A stretch of 64,000 nucleotides of DNA from Sulfuricurvum sp. IAE1 (GTDB lineage Bacteria; Campylobacterota; Campylobacteria; Campylobacterales; Sulfurimonadaceae). The DNA lies in NCBI RefSeq assembly GCF_004347735.1, contig NZ_SLTI01000063.1, forward strand, positions 1 to 64,000, written 5' to 3'. The position numbers were made by a program, and so were the translations under genes. Shown here piece by piece: positions 16,615-25,070 of this stretch (position 1 is the stretch's first letter; the number at the start of each line of letters is the position of its first letter). Below the pieces are notes generated by a model. It was not told the DNA's origin. It did no database searches and worked only from the letters and a program-made list of their open reading frames with translations.

Positions 16615-17493
16615 TTAGGGGAGCTGTTCGTATAAATCAAACAGATCGATATCGTCCGGCAGCCGCGTCCGCCCGTCACGGTGGGAGCGGGTGTAGGCCA
16701 CGAGGCGCTTGAAGTGCTTGCGCAGATGGTAGGCATCGGGGACGTTGGGGCGGAACCAGTCCCCTTTGGCGCTGAAAAGCCAGTCGATCACCCCTTTGAC
16801 ATCAAGGAGGCTGTAGCCGTGGGCGTCGATGAGCAGTTTGATCTGTTTGGCCCAGCTCATGACGTCGAAGGGCTCTTCGAACTGCGGATCGATCGAGGCG
16901 AGGCGGCGGATGAAATACTGCGCCATTTCGAACTCCTCGCCCGAGGGCTTGGCCTCTTCGAGTTCGCGCGACGCGACTGCGGGGAGTGCTGAAGCTTCTT
17001 TACGTGCCCAGCGCTCGAATTCGGCTTTCCAGTCAAACGATCGGCGGTTCTGCGATCGGTGGTAGAGGTTGAAATCCTCGAATACGTCGCGGCGCAACCC
17101 TTCACGGTCGCACAGCTCCAGCGCAAACGCGTGCAGCTCTTCGAACGCTTCGTTGGAGAGGTTGAGGTAATAGTTGCTGTCGACGTATTCGCTTGCGGCG
17201 GCTGCGGGAAGCGGCGGGGGCTCCTGCGAGAGCGGCGCGAAGGTATAGCGCATCATCATCCCCTCGGGGGTTTTGCGCCGGGCGGAGACGAGAATCCCTT
17301 TTTTCACCAGTGAATCGAGCGCTTCGACCACTTCGCGGGGGCTGTGGCGCAGAGCCGCGGAGAGCCCGGAGGCTTCGATTTCCCCCGGTTTTTCCCCCCA
17401 TTTTTGGGTATGCAGGGCGATGAGGGGGAGGAGCGCGCGCTCAAGCAGGCTCAGATCGTTGCGTTCGATCAGTGAAGCGGGGAGGAGGATCAT
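16615..17493 (-). CDS. putative replication-associated (DnaD/DnaT-like) protein
   Basis: A 292-residue protein not recognised by name. Residues about 10-95 look like a winged helix (LERALLPLIALHTQKWG, then SALRHSPREVVEALDSLVKKGIL). Residues about 215-275 follow the pattern of phage replisome-organiser, DnaD and DnaT C-terminal domains: FDVMSWAKQIKLLIDAHGYS, then VKGVIDWLF, W, and LRKHFKRL. The spacing of W, I, W and LRKHF fits the known form W..I..L....G.....I..VI.W.....W.......LR..F..L. The gene overlaps the upstream unknown gene by 4 nt (ATGA), so the two are translationally coupled. A helicase-loading or primosome role is inference. Confidence 0.5.
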   Translation of the reverse strand: MILLPASLIERNDLSLLERALLPLIALHTQKWGEKPGEIEASGLSAALRHSPREVVEALDSLVKKGILVSARRKTPEGMMMRYTFAPLSQEPPPLPAAAASEYVDSNYYLNLSNEAFEELHAFALELCDREGLRRDVFEDFNLYHRSQNRRSFDWKAEFERWARKEASALPAVASRELEEAKPSGEEFEMAQYFIRRLASIDPQFEEPFDVMSWAKQIKLLIDAHGYSLLDVKGVIDWLFSAKGDWFRPNVPDAYHLRKHFKRLVAYTRSHRDGRTRLPDDIDLFDLYEQLP

Positions 17494-18080
17494 GATTTCA
17501 GAAGCCTACCCTTGAGGGGGGCGGCGATCGCATCGGTGCGGGAGCGTTCGCGCCGGAGGATTTCGTTGGCGTATTCGTTCATGACCCGCGCTTCAAAAAG
17601 GCTCCGATCGAGCGACACATAATCGTAAATCCATTTTTTCCCGAGGATTTTGACGACGTTGATGTCGGTTTCATCCAGCAGGGGTTTCTTCTCGCCCTCC
17701 CGGCGGATCGAGGTGAAGCGGATCGCTTCGAAGCGCTCCAGGGCACTTTTTTCGGCATTGCGTTCGAGCGTGACGTTGCGTCGCAGATCGTACATCAGGC
17801 GATAGAGGTTTGCGGTCCTCTCTTCGGCCTCGCGCTCGATCGGGGTCCGTGACTCCTCTTCGAACTCGGCGGCGACCTGCGCGATTTTTTCAAACCCGTT
17901 TTTAAACGCCATCCCTCCGCCCGAGAGGCGGCGGAAAAATTCGCGGTACTGCGAAGGATGGATATGGCGTACAAGATCGGCCACGTGGGCACGGAGGTTG
18001 ATGTCCTCTTCGATCTTGAAATATTCCATCAGCGAAGTGACGAACTGGGCGCGGATCTGGTCTTCGGTGTGTCGTTGCAT
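17490..18080 (-). CDS. conserved-looking hypothetical protein, coupled to the DnaD-like gene
   Basis: A 196-residue soluble, charged, mostly helical protein with no recognised domain. The N-terminal part (MQRHTEDQIRAQFVTSLMEYFKI) and the middle (about 85-130) look helical, possibly coiled-coil. The ATG at 18080 is chosen because the residues encoded upstream of it look non-coding. No strong ribosome-binding site is visible. It is the first gene of a two-gene unit with the DnaD/DnaT-like gene, so a shared role in replication or DNA transactions is possible, but nothing in its sequence shows this. Confidence 0.6.
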   Translation of the reverse strand: MQRHTEDQIRAQFVTSLMEYFKIEEDINLRAHVADLVRHIHPSQYREFFRRLSGGGMAFKNGFEKIAQVAAEFEEESRTPIEREAEERTANLYRLMYDLRRNVTLERNAEKSALERFEAIRFTSIRREGEKKPLLDETDINVVKILGKKWIYDYVSLDRSLFEARVMNEYANEILRRERSRTDAIAAPLKGRLLKS

Positions 18081-18300
18081 GACGTAAGTATAGCATCCCC
18101 ACGTAAAAGAAACATGAAGCGCCGATGAGGGCGTGTAACCCAAATGTGACCGACAGAGGGTATTATTCCGTGCGTATGCGGTTTTATGAACAAAAAAATG
18201 CTCAAAACAAGATATACTTTTTTACCACGTTTCCAAACCCGGCTCGTCTATTTTTAACGAATGCCGGCGGATCGTTCAGCTCCCTCAGAGGCGGTCAGTA

Positions 18301-19011
18301 TTGCCGACGTTAAAAGAACAGCTTAAACAGCGTCTTCGCGACAACGATCCGGCTTACCGTTATTACAAATCGATTTTCAACCTGGTCAGCGACCTGATCG
18401 CCCTTAGCGACGGAGAACGGATTATCGACGCCAACAGCCGTTTTACCTCTTTTTTCGCACGGGCGGGAGAGGATGTCTTTGCCCCCGATTTTGTACTCTC
18501 CCGCCATTTCGAGCCGATCGACAAATACGGTTACGTCTATGAGGGGTACGAAGGGAAACGATGGTTCGAGCACGTGCTGTCGAATCAAAAAGAGCACTAC
18601 CGGGTTGGAATCGTTGCCGAAGACAAGCTTCATTCGTTCAATATCGCCCTCGCCGCACTCGAACCCGTCGAGGGGATTTACGTGATCACGATGACCGACA
18701 TCACCGAAATGATCGGGTACAAAAACAGTCTCGAAGAGGGGCTTAGAAACAGCGTCGAAGACAAACGCGAGGCCGAGTTTCTGCTCCGGCAGTACGATTA
18801 CGCGATGAACGTATCGAATCTGGTCTCCCGCAGCGATCCGGACGGAAATCTCACTTATGTCAACGATGCGTTTTGCGCGGTTTTGGGATACGACCGCGAG
18901 GAGCTGATAGGGGAGAACGTCCTTGTTTTGTGCCCGCCGGACGTTCCGGATTCGAGGAAAAAGGGGAGTTGCTGCGACACCTGGCGCGTGACGTCGTCTT
19001 TTTGTCGCTGA
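18301..19011 (+). pseudogene. 5' part of a PAS-domain sensor gene, broken
   Basis: From a TTG start with AGAGG about 9 nt upstream, the frame encodes two PAS-type units. The first (about 15-135) has FNLVSDLIALSDGERIIDAN, and the second (about 160-218) has [20 protein letters not shown] and [20 protein letters not shown]. The second PAS stops abruptly after LCPPDVPDS. From there the frame is nonsense ([10 protein letters not shown]) until the stop at 19009-19011. No output domain remains. In another frame the DNA runs directly into the last codons of a cheB gene. I read it as a deletion scar; a sequencing or assembly error is the alternative. Confidence 0.75.
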
Positions 19012-19040
19012 ACGCATCGGTCTCCTCGCACCGTGCGCAC

Positions 19041-19178
19041 GCGGGGGCGAGGACGATCGGCCAGGACGAAGCGAGCTGCATCGTGTACGGGATGCCCAAG
19101 GTGGCATACGAGCTCGGGGCGGTCGAACGGCAGCTGCCGCTGTCCAAAATTGCCGAGGGAATTGTGCAATCGCTCTGA
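19041..19178 (+). pseudogene. cheB: 3' remnant of cheB (protein-glutamate methylesterase)
   Basis: The frame ending at the TGA at 19176-19178 encodes [20 protein letters not shown], then [18 protein letters not shown]. This is the diagnostic C-terminus of CheB methylesterase, which removes methyl groups from chemoreceptors. The catalytic Ser, His and Asp region upstream is missing; only about 45 residues remain. The stretch 18951-19040 in the same frame ([20 protein letters not shown]) is not recognisable as CheB, so the junction lies close to 19040. Two chemoreceptor genes elsewhere in the window show that the cell has chemotaxis, so a second intact cheB may exist. Confidence 0.8.
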
Positions 19179-19249
19179 ATTCTCAACGAAAATAAAGTAA
19201 AATTATACGGGCGTTGTTGCGATGCCCCAATTTGCACCGAAAGAGTCTC

Positions 19250-20365
19250 ATGCTCACGATCAACGAAACGGTTATCCCCGAAGGGGACGAGGAACTCGGC
19301 GATAACCTGCTGTATTACGATTACAATATCGACCACATCCTCTCGCTCGAAGCCAAGGGGCTGACGATGGAGGACGAGGGGTACGTCAGCGCGTACCGTT
19401 CGTTCGAGGGGGAAGTGTACGAAAACTACATTTACGAGAAACTGCTGCGCTTTGCGGCCAACGAGCCGAAAATCAAGAGCTTTATCATCAAAGGTCCGCA
19501 TAAACACCGCACCCGCGCCCGCAGCGACGCACTCTCGGTGAGCTGGAAAGGGCAGATTATCTACCGCGCCCGCCACAAGGAGATCGGCGAATTCGACGGA
19601 TTGTTGTTCACCGACCGCGAACTCTATTTCGTCGAGATGACGCTGGTCAAATCGGTCAGCAACCTCAAAAAGCGGCTCCGGAAAAAGCGGGCGCTGCTGG
19701 AGGTGCTGTTTCCCCGTTACAAAGTCAAAGCGCTGCTGGTCCTCAATGAAGGGGCGACGGGAACGTCCGAACTCCCCGATTACGCGTCGGTCTGGATCAC
19801 CAAGCCCTACAGCGCGCGCCATATCCTCGACCGTCTCAGCGCCCGGGCCCCGCGTGCGCCGATGCGCCGGGTCGAGAGTGCCAAGATCGCCCATGCCGAG
19901 GAGATCAAAACCGCCTCGTTCAAATATTACGCGACCCTCACCTGGATGCTGCGCTCCCTGCGGGGCAAAGACCCGATCGATCTGGAGTTTTTCCGCCGCA
20001 GTTCGACCCAGCGCTATCACGACATCTACACGAAAGTCTACGTCGGGTACCTCCCGATCGCCGAGTTCAAGCGCCTGGCTCCGGGTGCGGTGAACGCCGA
20101 GAGTAAAGCCGACCGCGCCGTCGTCGCGATCGAGAAAGACCACAGCGGGGGCTATTTTCTCACCTATTTCGTCCGCCATTCGGCGAAAAAGCTCGATAAC
20201 GTCACTCTCGCGGGGGGTGCGTGCAAAATCGTCAAAAAAGATCCCTTCGGGATTACCCTGACCGAGATGAATCATCTCGACCGCGTCATGGGAGACGAGT
20301 TTCTCCTCACCCCCGAACAGCACAGCCGCCTCGAAGCGCTGATCCCGACGATCCGGCACAAATAA
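19250..20365 (+). CDS. hypothetical protein, possible nuclease-like fold
   Basis: A 371-residue soluble protein that I do not recognise. The ATG at 19250 fits better than one 36 nt upstream because AAAGAG lies just before it. Residues about 95-150 contain DALSVSWKGQ, then KEIGEFDGLLFTDRELYFVE and a Lys/Arg-rich helix. This E-x-D then (Y)FVE arrangement recalls PD-(D/E)XK nucleases, but the final ExK is not canonical (EMTLVK). The C-terminal half has no visible motif. It stands alone between the broken PAS/cheB locus and the next operon. Confidence 0.6.
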   Translation: MLTINETVIPEGDEELGDNLLYYDYNIDHILSLEAKGLTMEDEGYVSAYRSFEGEVYENYIYEKLLRFAANEPKIKSFIIKGPHKHRTRARSDALSVSWKGQIIYRARHKEIGEFDGLLFTDRELYFVEMTLVKSVSNLKKRLRKKRALLEVLFPRYKVKALLVLNEGATGTSELPDYASVWITKPYSARHILDRLSARAPRAPMRRVESAKIAHAEEIKTASFKYYATLTWMLRSLRGKDPIDLEFFRRSSTQRYHDIYTKVYVGYLPIAEFKRLAPGAVNAESKADRAVVAIEKDHSGGYFLTYFVRHSAKKLDNVTLAGGACKIVKKDPFGITLTEMNHLDRVMGDEFLLTPEQHSRLEALIPTIRHK

Positions 20366-20393
20366 CCGTTAATCGTTAATTATCCTTTTTTGC

Positions 20394-20423
20394 CTTATAC
20401 TTTCGGCAACACAAAAGTATAAG
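20394..20423. promoter_or_regulatory. inverted repeat over the -10 box of the 20.4-25.6 kb operon
   Basis: A perfect 10-bp inverted repeat, CTTATACTTT (20394-20403) and AAAGTATAAG (20414-20423), with a 10-nt centre. The left arm contains a good -10 hexamer (TATACT, 20396-20401), and the right arm ends 8 nt before the ATG at 20432. A repressor binding here would cover the -10 and the start of the transcript. If transcribed, the right arm alone cannot fold, so an operator is the likelier reading. Confidence 0.5.
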
Positions 20424-20431
20424 GGATTATT

Positions 20432-20890
20432 ATGAAAAAGGTTATCATTACGTGCCTCGCCGCATTGAGCCTCTGGGGCGCTCCCTACAAAGTCGGCCAG
20501 TCGGTCATGCCGCTGGACCTGAGCGACCAGTTCGGGAAAAAGCACGCCCTCAAGGCGATGCCAAAAACGCTGATCATGGCATTTGAAAAGGGGACGGGCG
20601 CAACCGTCAACGAGTACCTGGCCGAACAGGAAAAAGGGTACCTTGCCAAAAACAAGGCCGCTTTCGTCGCCGATATCAGCCAGATGCCCCCCTTTATCAC
20701 CGAAACCTTCGCCCTTCCCAAAATGCGTAAATATCCCCATACCGTCCTGCTCATACGTGACGAAGAGCAGGGGCTCCGCTTCCCCGGAGAAGACGGGAAA
20801 ATCACGGTCATGAAGTTTCGCGGCAATTTTCTGACCAGAATCGAATTTATCGAAAGCGCCGCCGAGCTCAAAAAAGCGATCGAGCAGTGA
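20432..20890 (+). CDS. exported YtfJ-like thioredoxin-fold protein
   Basis: A 152-residue protein with a signal peptide (about 1-17, ending LSLWGA). The rest reads like the YtfJ family: a start resembling peroxiredoxin/AhpC folds (YKVGQSVMPLDLSDQFGKKH), then KTLIMAFEKGTG, and a C-terminus with a redox-protein-like beta strand pattern (HTVLLIRDEEQG). No CXXC is present, so thiol-disulfide exchange is unlikely. It is the first gene of six overlapping genes and probably periplasmic. Function unknown. Confidence 0.65.
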   Translation: MKKVIITCLAALSLWGAPYKVGQSVMPLDLSDQFGKKHALKAMPKTLIMAFEKGTGATVNEYLAEQEKGYLAKNKAAFVADISQMPPFITETFALPKMRKYPHTVLLIRDEEQGLRFPGEDGKITVMKFRGNFLTRIEFIESAAELKKAIEQ

Positions 20891-21966
20891 TCACCCCGAT
20901 CAAGGCGCTCCGTAAGAACCGTTTCAAGACGGCTCTCATTTTTGTGAGCATGACCGTCTCGATTGCGGCGATATTCCTCATCAGCGCGATCTCGGGCGGG
21001 GTGGTAAGCATGTACAGCGCAATGCTCAAAACCGACGGGGATGTCATCGTGACCCAAAAAGGGATCGCCGATACTTTTTTCAGCGACATCAACCGTTCGC
21101 TTGTTTCGCCGATCGCCGCAATGGAGGGGGTGCGCGAAGTGAGCGCGATGATCCTGGGGGCCGCCCCGGTCGATCCGCTCCCCATCGTGGGAATCTACGG
21201 GGTCAGCGAAAACCGCTTCAAAAGCTACGCCCTCAAACAGGGGAGCTATCCAAAAGCGGGGGAAGTGATGCTGGGATCGAAAATCTATGAGACCCTCAAG
21301 CACCCCCGTACGATTACCCTCTCCAAACAGGAGTTCAAGGTGAGCGGCGTCTTTAAAAGCCGGATCGGTTTCGAGGACGGGGGGGTCGTGATGAACCTCG
21401 ATGAGGGGGGTAAAATCTTCCATAAAAGTGCGTCGATTTTCCTTATAAGCCTCGAGGACCTTGGGAAAAGCGACACTATCACGGCTGCCGTAAACGCCCT
21501 CAATCCGCAGATCGAAGCGAAAACGACGGAGAGTTTCATCGATTCGTACAACCAGTTCAAAATCATCCAGACCAGTTCGGAAGTCATCGGGGCAATGGCG
21601 TTTTTGATGGGGATCTTGGGGATCGTGAGCATGATGAGCATGGTGGTCAACGACCGCAAAGCCGAGTTTGGGATCATGCGTTCCATCGGCCTCTCGTCCG
21701 CAACGATCATCGCGAAACTGATGTGGGAGACGCTGATTATCGCTTTGGCCGCGTTCGTCGTCGCATGGGGGATCTCGGAAGGGGTGTTGGAGCTGATCGA
21801 ACACGCCGAAAAATTCCAGGGGTATATCAACGGCGAGATCACCGGCCCTTTGCTGCTTAAAGTGTTCGTCGTTTCCGTCGCGATGGCGCTGGTCGGAACG
21901 CTTATGCCCGCGATATACGCTTCCCGGATCGATCCGATGAGTCTGATACAGCGGGGGGGAGCATGA
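20887..21966 (+). CDS. ABC transporter permease, MacB/FtsX (LolC/E) type
   Basis: A 359-residue inner-membrane protein starting with GTG that overlaps the previous stop (GTGA). One N-terminal helix (about 15-40, including MTVSIAAIFLISAISGGVVS) precedes a periplasmic MacB-like domain of about 190 residues. Three C-terminal helices (about 235-262, 280-300 and 325-348) complete the FtsX topology. The family moves lipoproteins, lipids or peptides, or transmits force across the envelope rather than importing solutes. It pairs with the ATPase encoded next, with a 4-nt overlap. Confidence 0.88.
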   Translation: MITPIKALRKNRFKTALIFVSMTVSIAAIFLISAISGGVVSMYSAMLKTDGDVIVTQKGIADTFFSDINRSLVSPIAAMEGVREVSAMILGAAPVDPLPIVGIYGVSENRFKSYALKQGSYPKAGEVMLGSKIYETLKHPRTITLSKQEFKVSGVFKSRIGFEDGGVVMNLDEGGKIFHKSASIFLISLEDLGKSDTITAAVNALNPQIEAKTTESFIDSYNQFKIIQTSSEVIGAMAFLMGILGIVSMMSMVVNDRKAEFGIMRSIGLSSATIIAKLMWETLIIALAAFVVAWGISEGVLELIEHAEKFQGYINGEITGPLLLKVFVVSVAMALVGTLMPAIYASRIDPMSLIQRGGA

Positions 21967-22592
21967 GAATCGAAGCGCAAAATCTCGAACACTACTACGG
22001 GAAAGAATACGTTTTGCGGGGGGTCGATCTCTCCATCCCCGCGGGGAAATTCATCGCGATCATCGGGGAAAGCGGCAGCGGGAAGACCACCCTTCTCTCG
22101 ATCCTCTCCACGCTGCTGCGTCCCACTTCGGGGAGCGTGACCTACGAGGGGCAGACCCTCGATGAGGTCGGGAATATCGATGCTTTTCGCCGCCGCAACG
22201 TCGGTTTCGTGTTTCAGTTTCACTACCTGATCTCCTACCTGAGCCTGCGCGAGAACGTCGCCCTCTCCGCACTGGACGAGACGCTCATCGACCCGCTCAT
22301 GGATCGGCTGGGAATCTTGCGCCTCGCGGGGCGCTACAGCGACGAAGTCTCCGGGGGAGAGCGCCAGCGCGCGGCGATAGCCCGGGCGCTTATCAACCGC
22401 CCTTCGGTCGTTTTCGCCGACGAACCGACCGGGAACCTCGATACGAAAAACGCGCTGGGAGTATACGAACTTTTCCGCGAGTTTTCGCAGAGCGGAACGG
22501 GTTTTATCGTCGCGTCTCACGACAAGAAGATCGCCGATTTCGCCGATACGATCATCGAAATGGAGGACGGCATTGTTACGAAAATTTCTTGA
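21963..22592 (+). CDS. ABC transporter ATP-binding protein, LolD/MacB type
   Basis: A 209-residue ATPase with Walker A GESGSGKTT (35-43), a Q-loop in VFQFHYLIS, the signature SGGERQR and Walker B VVFADEPTGNLD followed by the switch histidine region (VASHDKKIADF). The NLD ending of Walker B and the short length are typical of LolD/MacB/FtsE-type ATPases that partner with FtsX-fold permeases. It overlaps the permease gene by 4 nt and the next gene by 20 nt. The exported substrate is not known. Confidence 0.92.
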   Translation: MRIEAQNLEHYYGKEYVLRGVDLSIPAGKFIAIIGESGSGKTTLLSILSTLLRPTSGSVTYEGQTLDEVGNIDAFRRRNVGFVFQFHYLISYLSLRENVALSALDETLIDPLMDRLGILRLAGRYSDEVSGGERQRAAIARALINRPSVVFADEPTGNLDTKNALGVYELFREFSQSGTGFIVASHDKKIADFADTIIEMEDGIVTKIS

Positions 22593-24117
22593 CGACCGGC
22601 TCCCGCTCCAGCTGCTGTGGCTGATCCTTGGGCTTTTCGCGGGGCTCGTGTATGCCCTGGAGATGGTGGGGCTCGAAGCCTCGCAGACCCTCCTCTCCCC
22701 CGAGCGGGCCCGTTCGCTCCACATCTCGCAGATGCTGTACGGATTTTTTCCGTTGCTGTTGTCGCTGTTGCCGTTTGCACTGTTTGAAAAAGAGGGGGTC
22801 CTCAGCGAAAGGGCGTTGGCCCATCTGGGGCGCTATTTCGTCGTCTGGAACCTCTTTTTGCTCTTTATGAGCATGGCGATTTTGTTCGGCAACATCCGCG
22901 GACTGCCGTTTTACGATTTCCCCTACGAGCTTAATTTCCTGCTGGCATTCAGCGGCCTTTTTTACCTCCTCGCGCTCCTTGACGCCCTGCGCCGTTACGA
23001 GAAACGCCCCGTGTGGGTCAACGTTTCGCTTTTTGCCGTCATCGCCGCACCGATCGCGCTGGTGGTGTTGATGAACCCCCAGTACGGGCAGGTCGAAAAG
23101 AGCCTGATCGGCCCCCACGGGGACAATACGCTGGGGATGAGTTTTACCCTGATCCCGATTTACTACCTGCTGATCAAGCTGGTCGCGCGTAAGGAATTCC
23201 GTCCCCGTTGGCACTGGCTGTGGATCGTTCCGCTGGGGGGGTATATCGTCTCGCTGGTGATCCGGAACTTTGTCCACCCCCTGAGCTATAACGAGGAGTG
23301 GTTTTTTCAATATCTCACCCTGTTGTATCTGCCGCTGCTGTGGGTCTGGCTGCGGGATGCCGGGGTGACGTTCGCCGCCAACCCCTACCTGATCCTCTCG
23401 ATCGCCGCGTTCGTCTTCGTGGACGTGCAGGGGAATATCCTTTTCATCCCCGAACTGCGCGAACTGATCCATCGTAACGATCTTGTCGTGGGACACGCCC
23501 ATATCGCGATGGGGCTGGGGGTGGCGTTTATGGCCCTCTCCATCGCCCATCATCTCCTCCCTGAGCTTTTCCGACGCGTCCATGCGATAGTGTGGACGGC
23601 CCTGATGGCGGCGATGGCGGGAGTGCTCAGCGTCGCCGGGCTCATTGAAGCGGGGCTGGTGGATGGAACGGTCGAGCCGATGCTGATCGCGCGTTCAGCG
23701 GCCGGAGCGGCACTGCTGGCAATGGTGATCGCGTTGGCATACGAGCGGCTGGCGCTGCGTTTGAATACCCCATTGCGGCTCTATCACGCGATCGGATTCG
23801 TCGGCGATGCGGGAGGGGGGATCGTGCTGCTCATCGGCGGAGGGGTTCTCTTCGAACTGCTCGGATTCCGTTTTACCGGGACGTTCGAATACGTCGTGTT
23901 CGCGTTCATGATCGGCACCGGGTTGGCCCACTGGGCGGGACTGCACGGTGAGGCCGAGCGGTTCGCGGATTTCACCGCACAGGTGCGGGCCGTCTGTGCA
24001 TCGGTGTTTGCCGCCTTGTATATGACCGGAACCCTCGATGCCCTGGCCTTGCTGGTCGCGGTCTACGACGGGGCGTTTGCCCTGCTGTACTGGCTGTTTC
24101 TGCGGAGTCGTGCATGA
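22573..24117 (+). CDS. divergent heme-copper-oxidase subunit I-like membrane protein
   Basis: A 514-residue protein with about 12-14 hydrophobic helices. Three regions match CcoN/NorB-type subunits: H50 in LHISQMLYGFF (low-spin heme ligand position), H182 in GPHGDNTLG (like the copper-ligand GHNAVGF of CcoN) and H308/H310 in GHAHIAMGLGVAFMALSIA (the two heme ligands of helix X). The His-His pair that completes CuB in true oxidases is not seen; the expected segment reads FFQYLTLLYLPLLWVWL. It may therefore bind heme without reducing oxygen or NO. The start is TTG at 22573, with GGAGG 6 nt upstream, inside the previous gene. Confidence 0.6.
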   Translation: MLRKFLDDRLPLQLLWLILGLFAGLVYALEMVGLEASQTLLSPERARSLHISQMLYGFFPLLLSLLPFALFEKEGVLSERALAHLGRYFVVWNLFLLFMSMAILFGNIRGLPFYDFPYELNFLLAFSGLFYLLALLDALRRYEKRPVWVNVSLFAVIAAPIALVVLMNPQYGQVEKSLIGPHGDNTLGMSFTLIPIYYLLIKLVARKEFRPRWHWLWIVPLGGYIVSLVIRNFVHPLSYNEEWFFQYLTLLYLPLLWVWLRDAGVTFAANPYLILSIAAFVFVDVQGNILFIPELRELIHRNDLVVGHAHIAMGLGVAFMALSIAHHLLPELFRRVHAIVWTALMAAMAGVLSVAGLIEAGLVDGTVEPMLIARSAAGAALLAMVIALAYERLALRLNTPLRLYHAIGFVGDAGGGIVLLIGGGVLFELLGFRFTGTFEYVVFAFMIGTGLAHWAGLHGEAERFADFTAQVRAVCASVFAALYMTGTLDALALLVAVYDGAFALLYWLFLRSRA

Positions 24118-25070
24118 ACTGGCTTGTGATCGTCCTCTCCTCGCAGCTGCTCTATTATCTCCTCATCGCGCAGACGGGAGTGGTGGGGGCGTTCGATTCG
24201 CACATCCACGACCTTTTCACCCTCCCGATCGGCGGGATCGTCGGGGCTTTGCTCAGCGCCTACTGGCGTCATCATGAGGTGCGCCAGGAACTCTATTTTC
24301 TCTTCGGCTCACAGATCATCGTCTCGTGGTTCTACCCTAACTATTCGCTGGGGATGCTGCTGGTGCTGGGATTCGTGGTAGGGTATACGACGCCGCTGAT
24401 GCTTTATCTCTTCGGTAACCAAAGCCGCCTGCATCTGGCCGTCGGGCTGGCGATTTCGTATGCGGCGGGGACGGCATTTTATACCTACCCCTACGCTGAG
24501 CGGGACGTGATCGCCGTCGTACTCCCGGCAATTTCGGTAGCGGCCCTCTTTTTTGCCCGTACCGGAACGATTCCGCGCCCGAAGTCGCGGACGTTCGATT
24601 GGCCCGGAGTGGGGGTGATGATGTTGTGGATCTTTGCCGATTCGGCGCTGTTTGAAACCCTCAGCCGCTCCGGGGACATGGACATCTGGAGCGAGTACAC
24701 GCTGCTCATTGTCACGTCCCACCTGCTGGGGGTCTATCTGGCCTACCGTTACGGGCACGAGCTGATGTCGCAGACCCGAACCGTCTGGGTGTTATTCATC
24801 CTGAGTTATCTGCTTTACTGGATTCGGCAGCCGATCGTACTGGCATTTGTCTATCCGGTCGTCATTTCGTACTATAATGTTCTTTTGTTTCAAAAACTGG
24901 TGGCGATGCGGGACATTCGGCTGATTGCCCTGTCAATGGTGGGTGTGGGCTGGATCGCCGCTTCGGCGGCAAACGGCGTGGCCCTTGGCCAACAGCTTTG
25001 GATTGCCGCAGCCGTGTTGGGGCTCTTCGCCCTCGTTTATCCATTTATTTTCAGGAGGTATGCATTATGA
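24114..25070 (+). CDS. polytopic membrane protein of unknown function
   Basis: A 318-residue protein with about ten hydrophobic helices spread over the whole length and very short loops. I recognise no family motif. Histidines near the N-terminus (DSHIHD around residue 28, WRHHEVRQE around 51) could face the membrane surface. It overlaps the upstream oxidase-like gene by 4 nt (ATGA) and the downstream yceI-like gene by 4 nt, so it is translated with them and is a candidate partner subunit of the heme-copper-like protein. There is nothing to show transport activity. Confidence 0.65.
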   Translation: MNWLVIVLSSQLLYYLLIAQTGVVGAFDSHIHDLFTLPIGGIVGALLSAYWRHHEVRQELYFLFGSQIIVSWFYPNYSLGMLLVLGFVVGYTTPLMLYLFGNQSRLHLAVGLAISYAAGTAFYTYPYAERDVIAVVLPAISVAALFFARTGTIPRPKSRTFDWPGVGVMMLWIFADSALFETLSRSGDMDIWSEYTLLIVTSHLLGVYLAYRYGHELMSQTRTVWVLFILSYLLYWIRQPIVLAFVYPVVISYYNVLLFQKLVAMRDIRLIALSMVGVGWIAASAANGVALGQQLWIAAAVLGLFALVYPFIFRRYAL

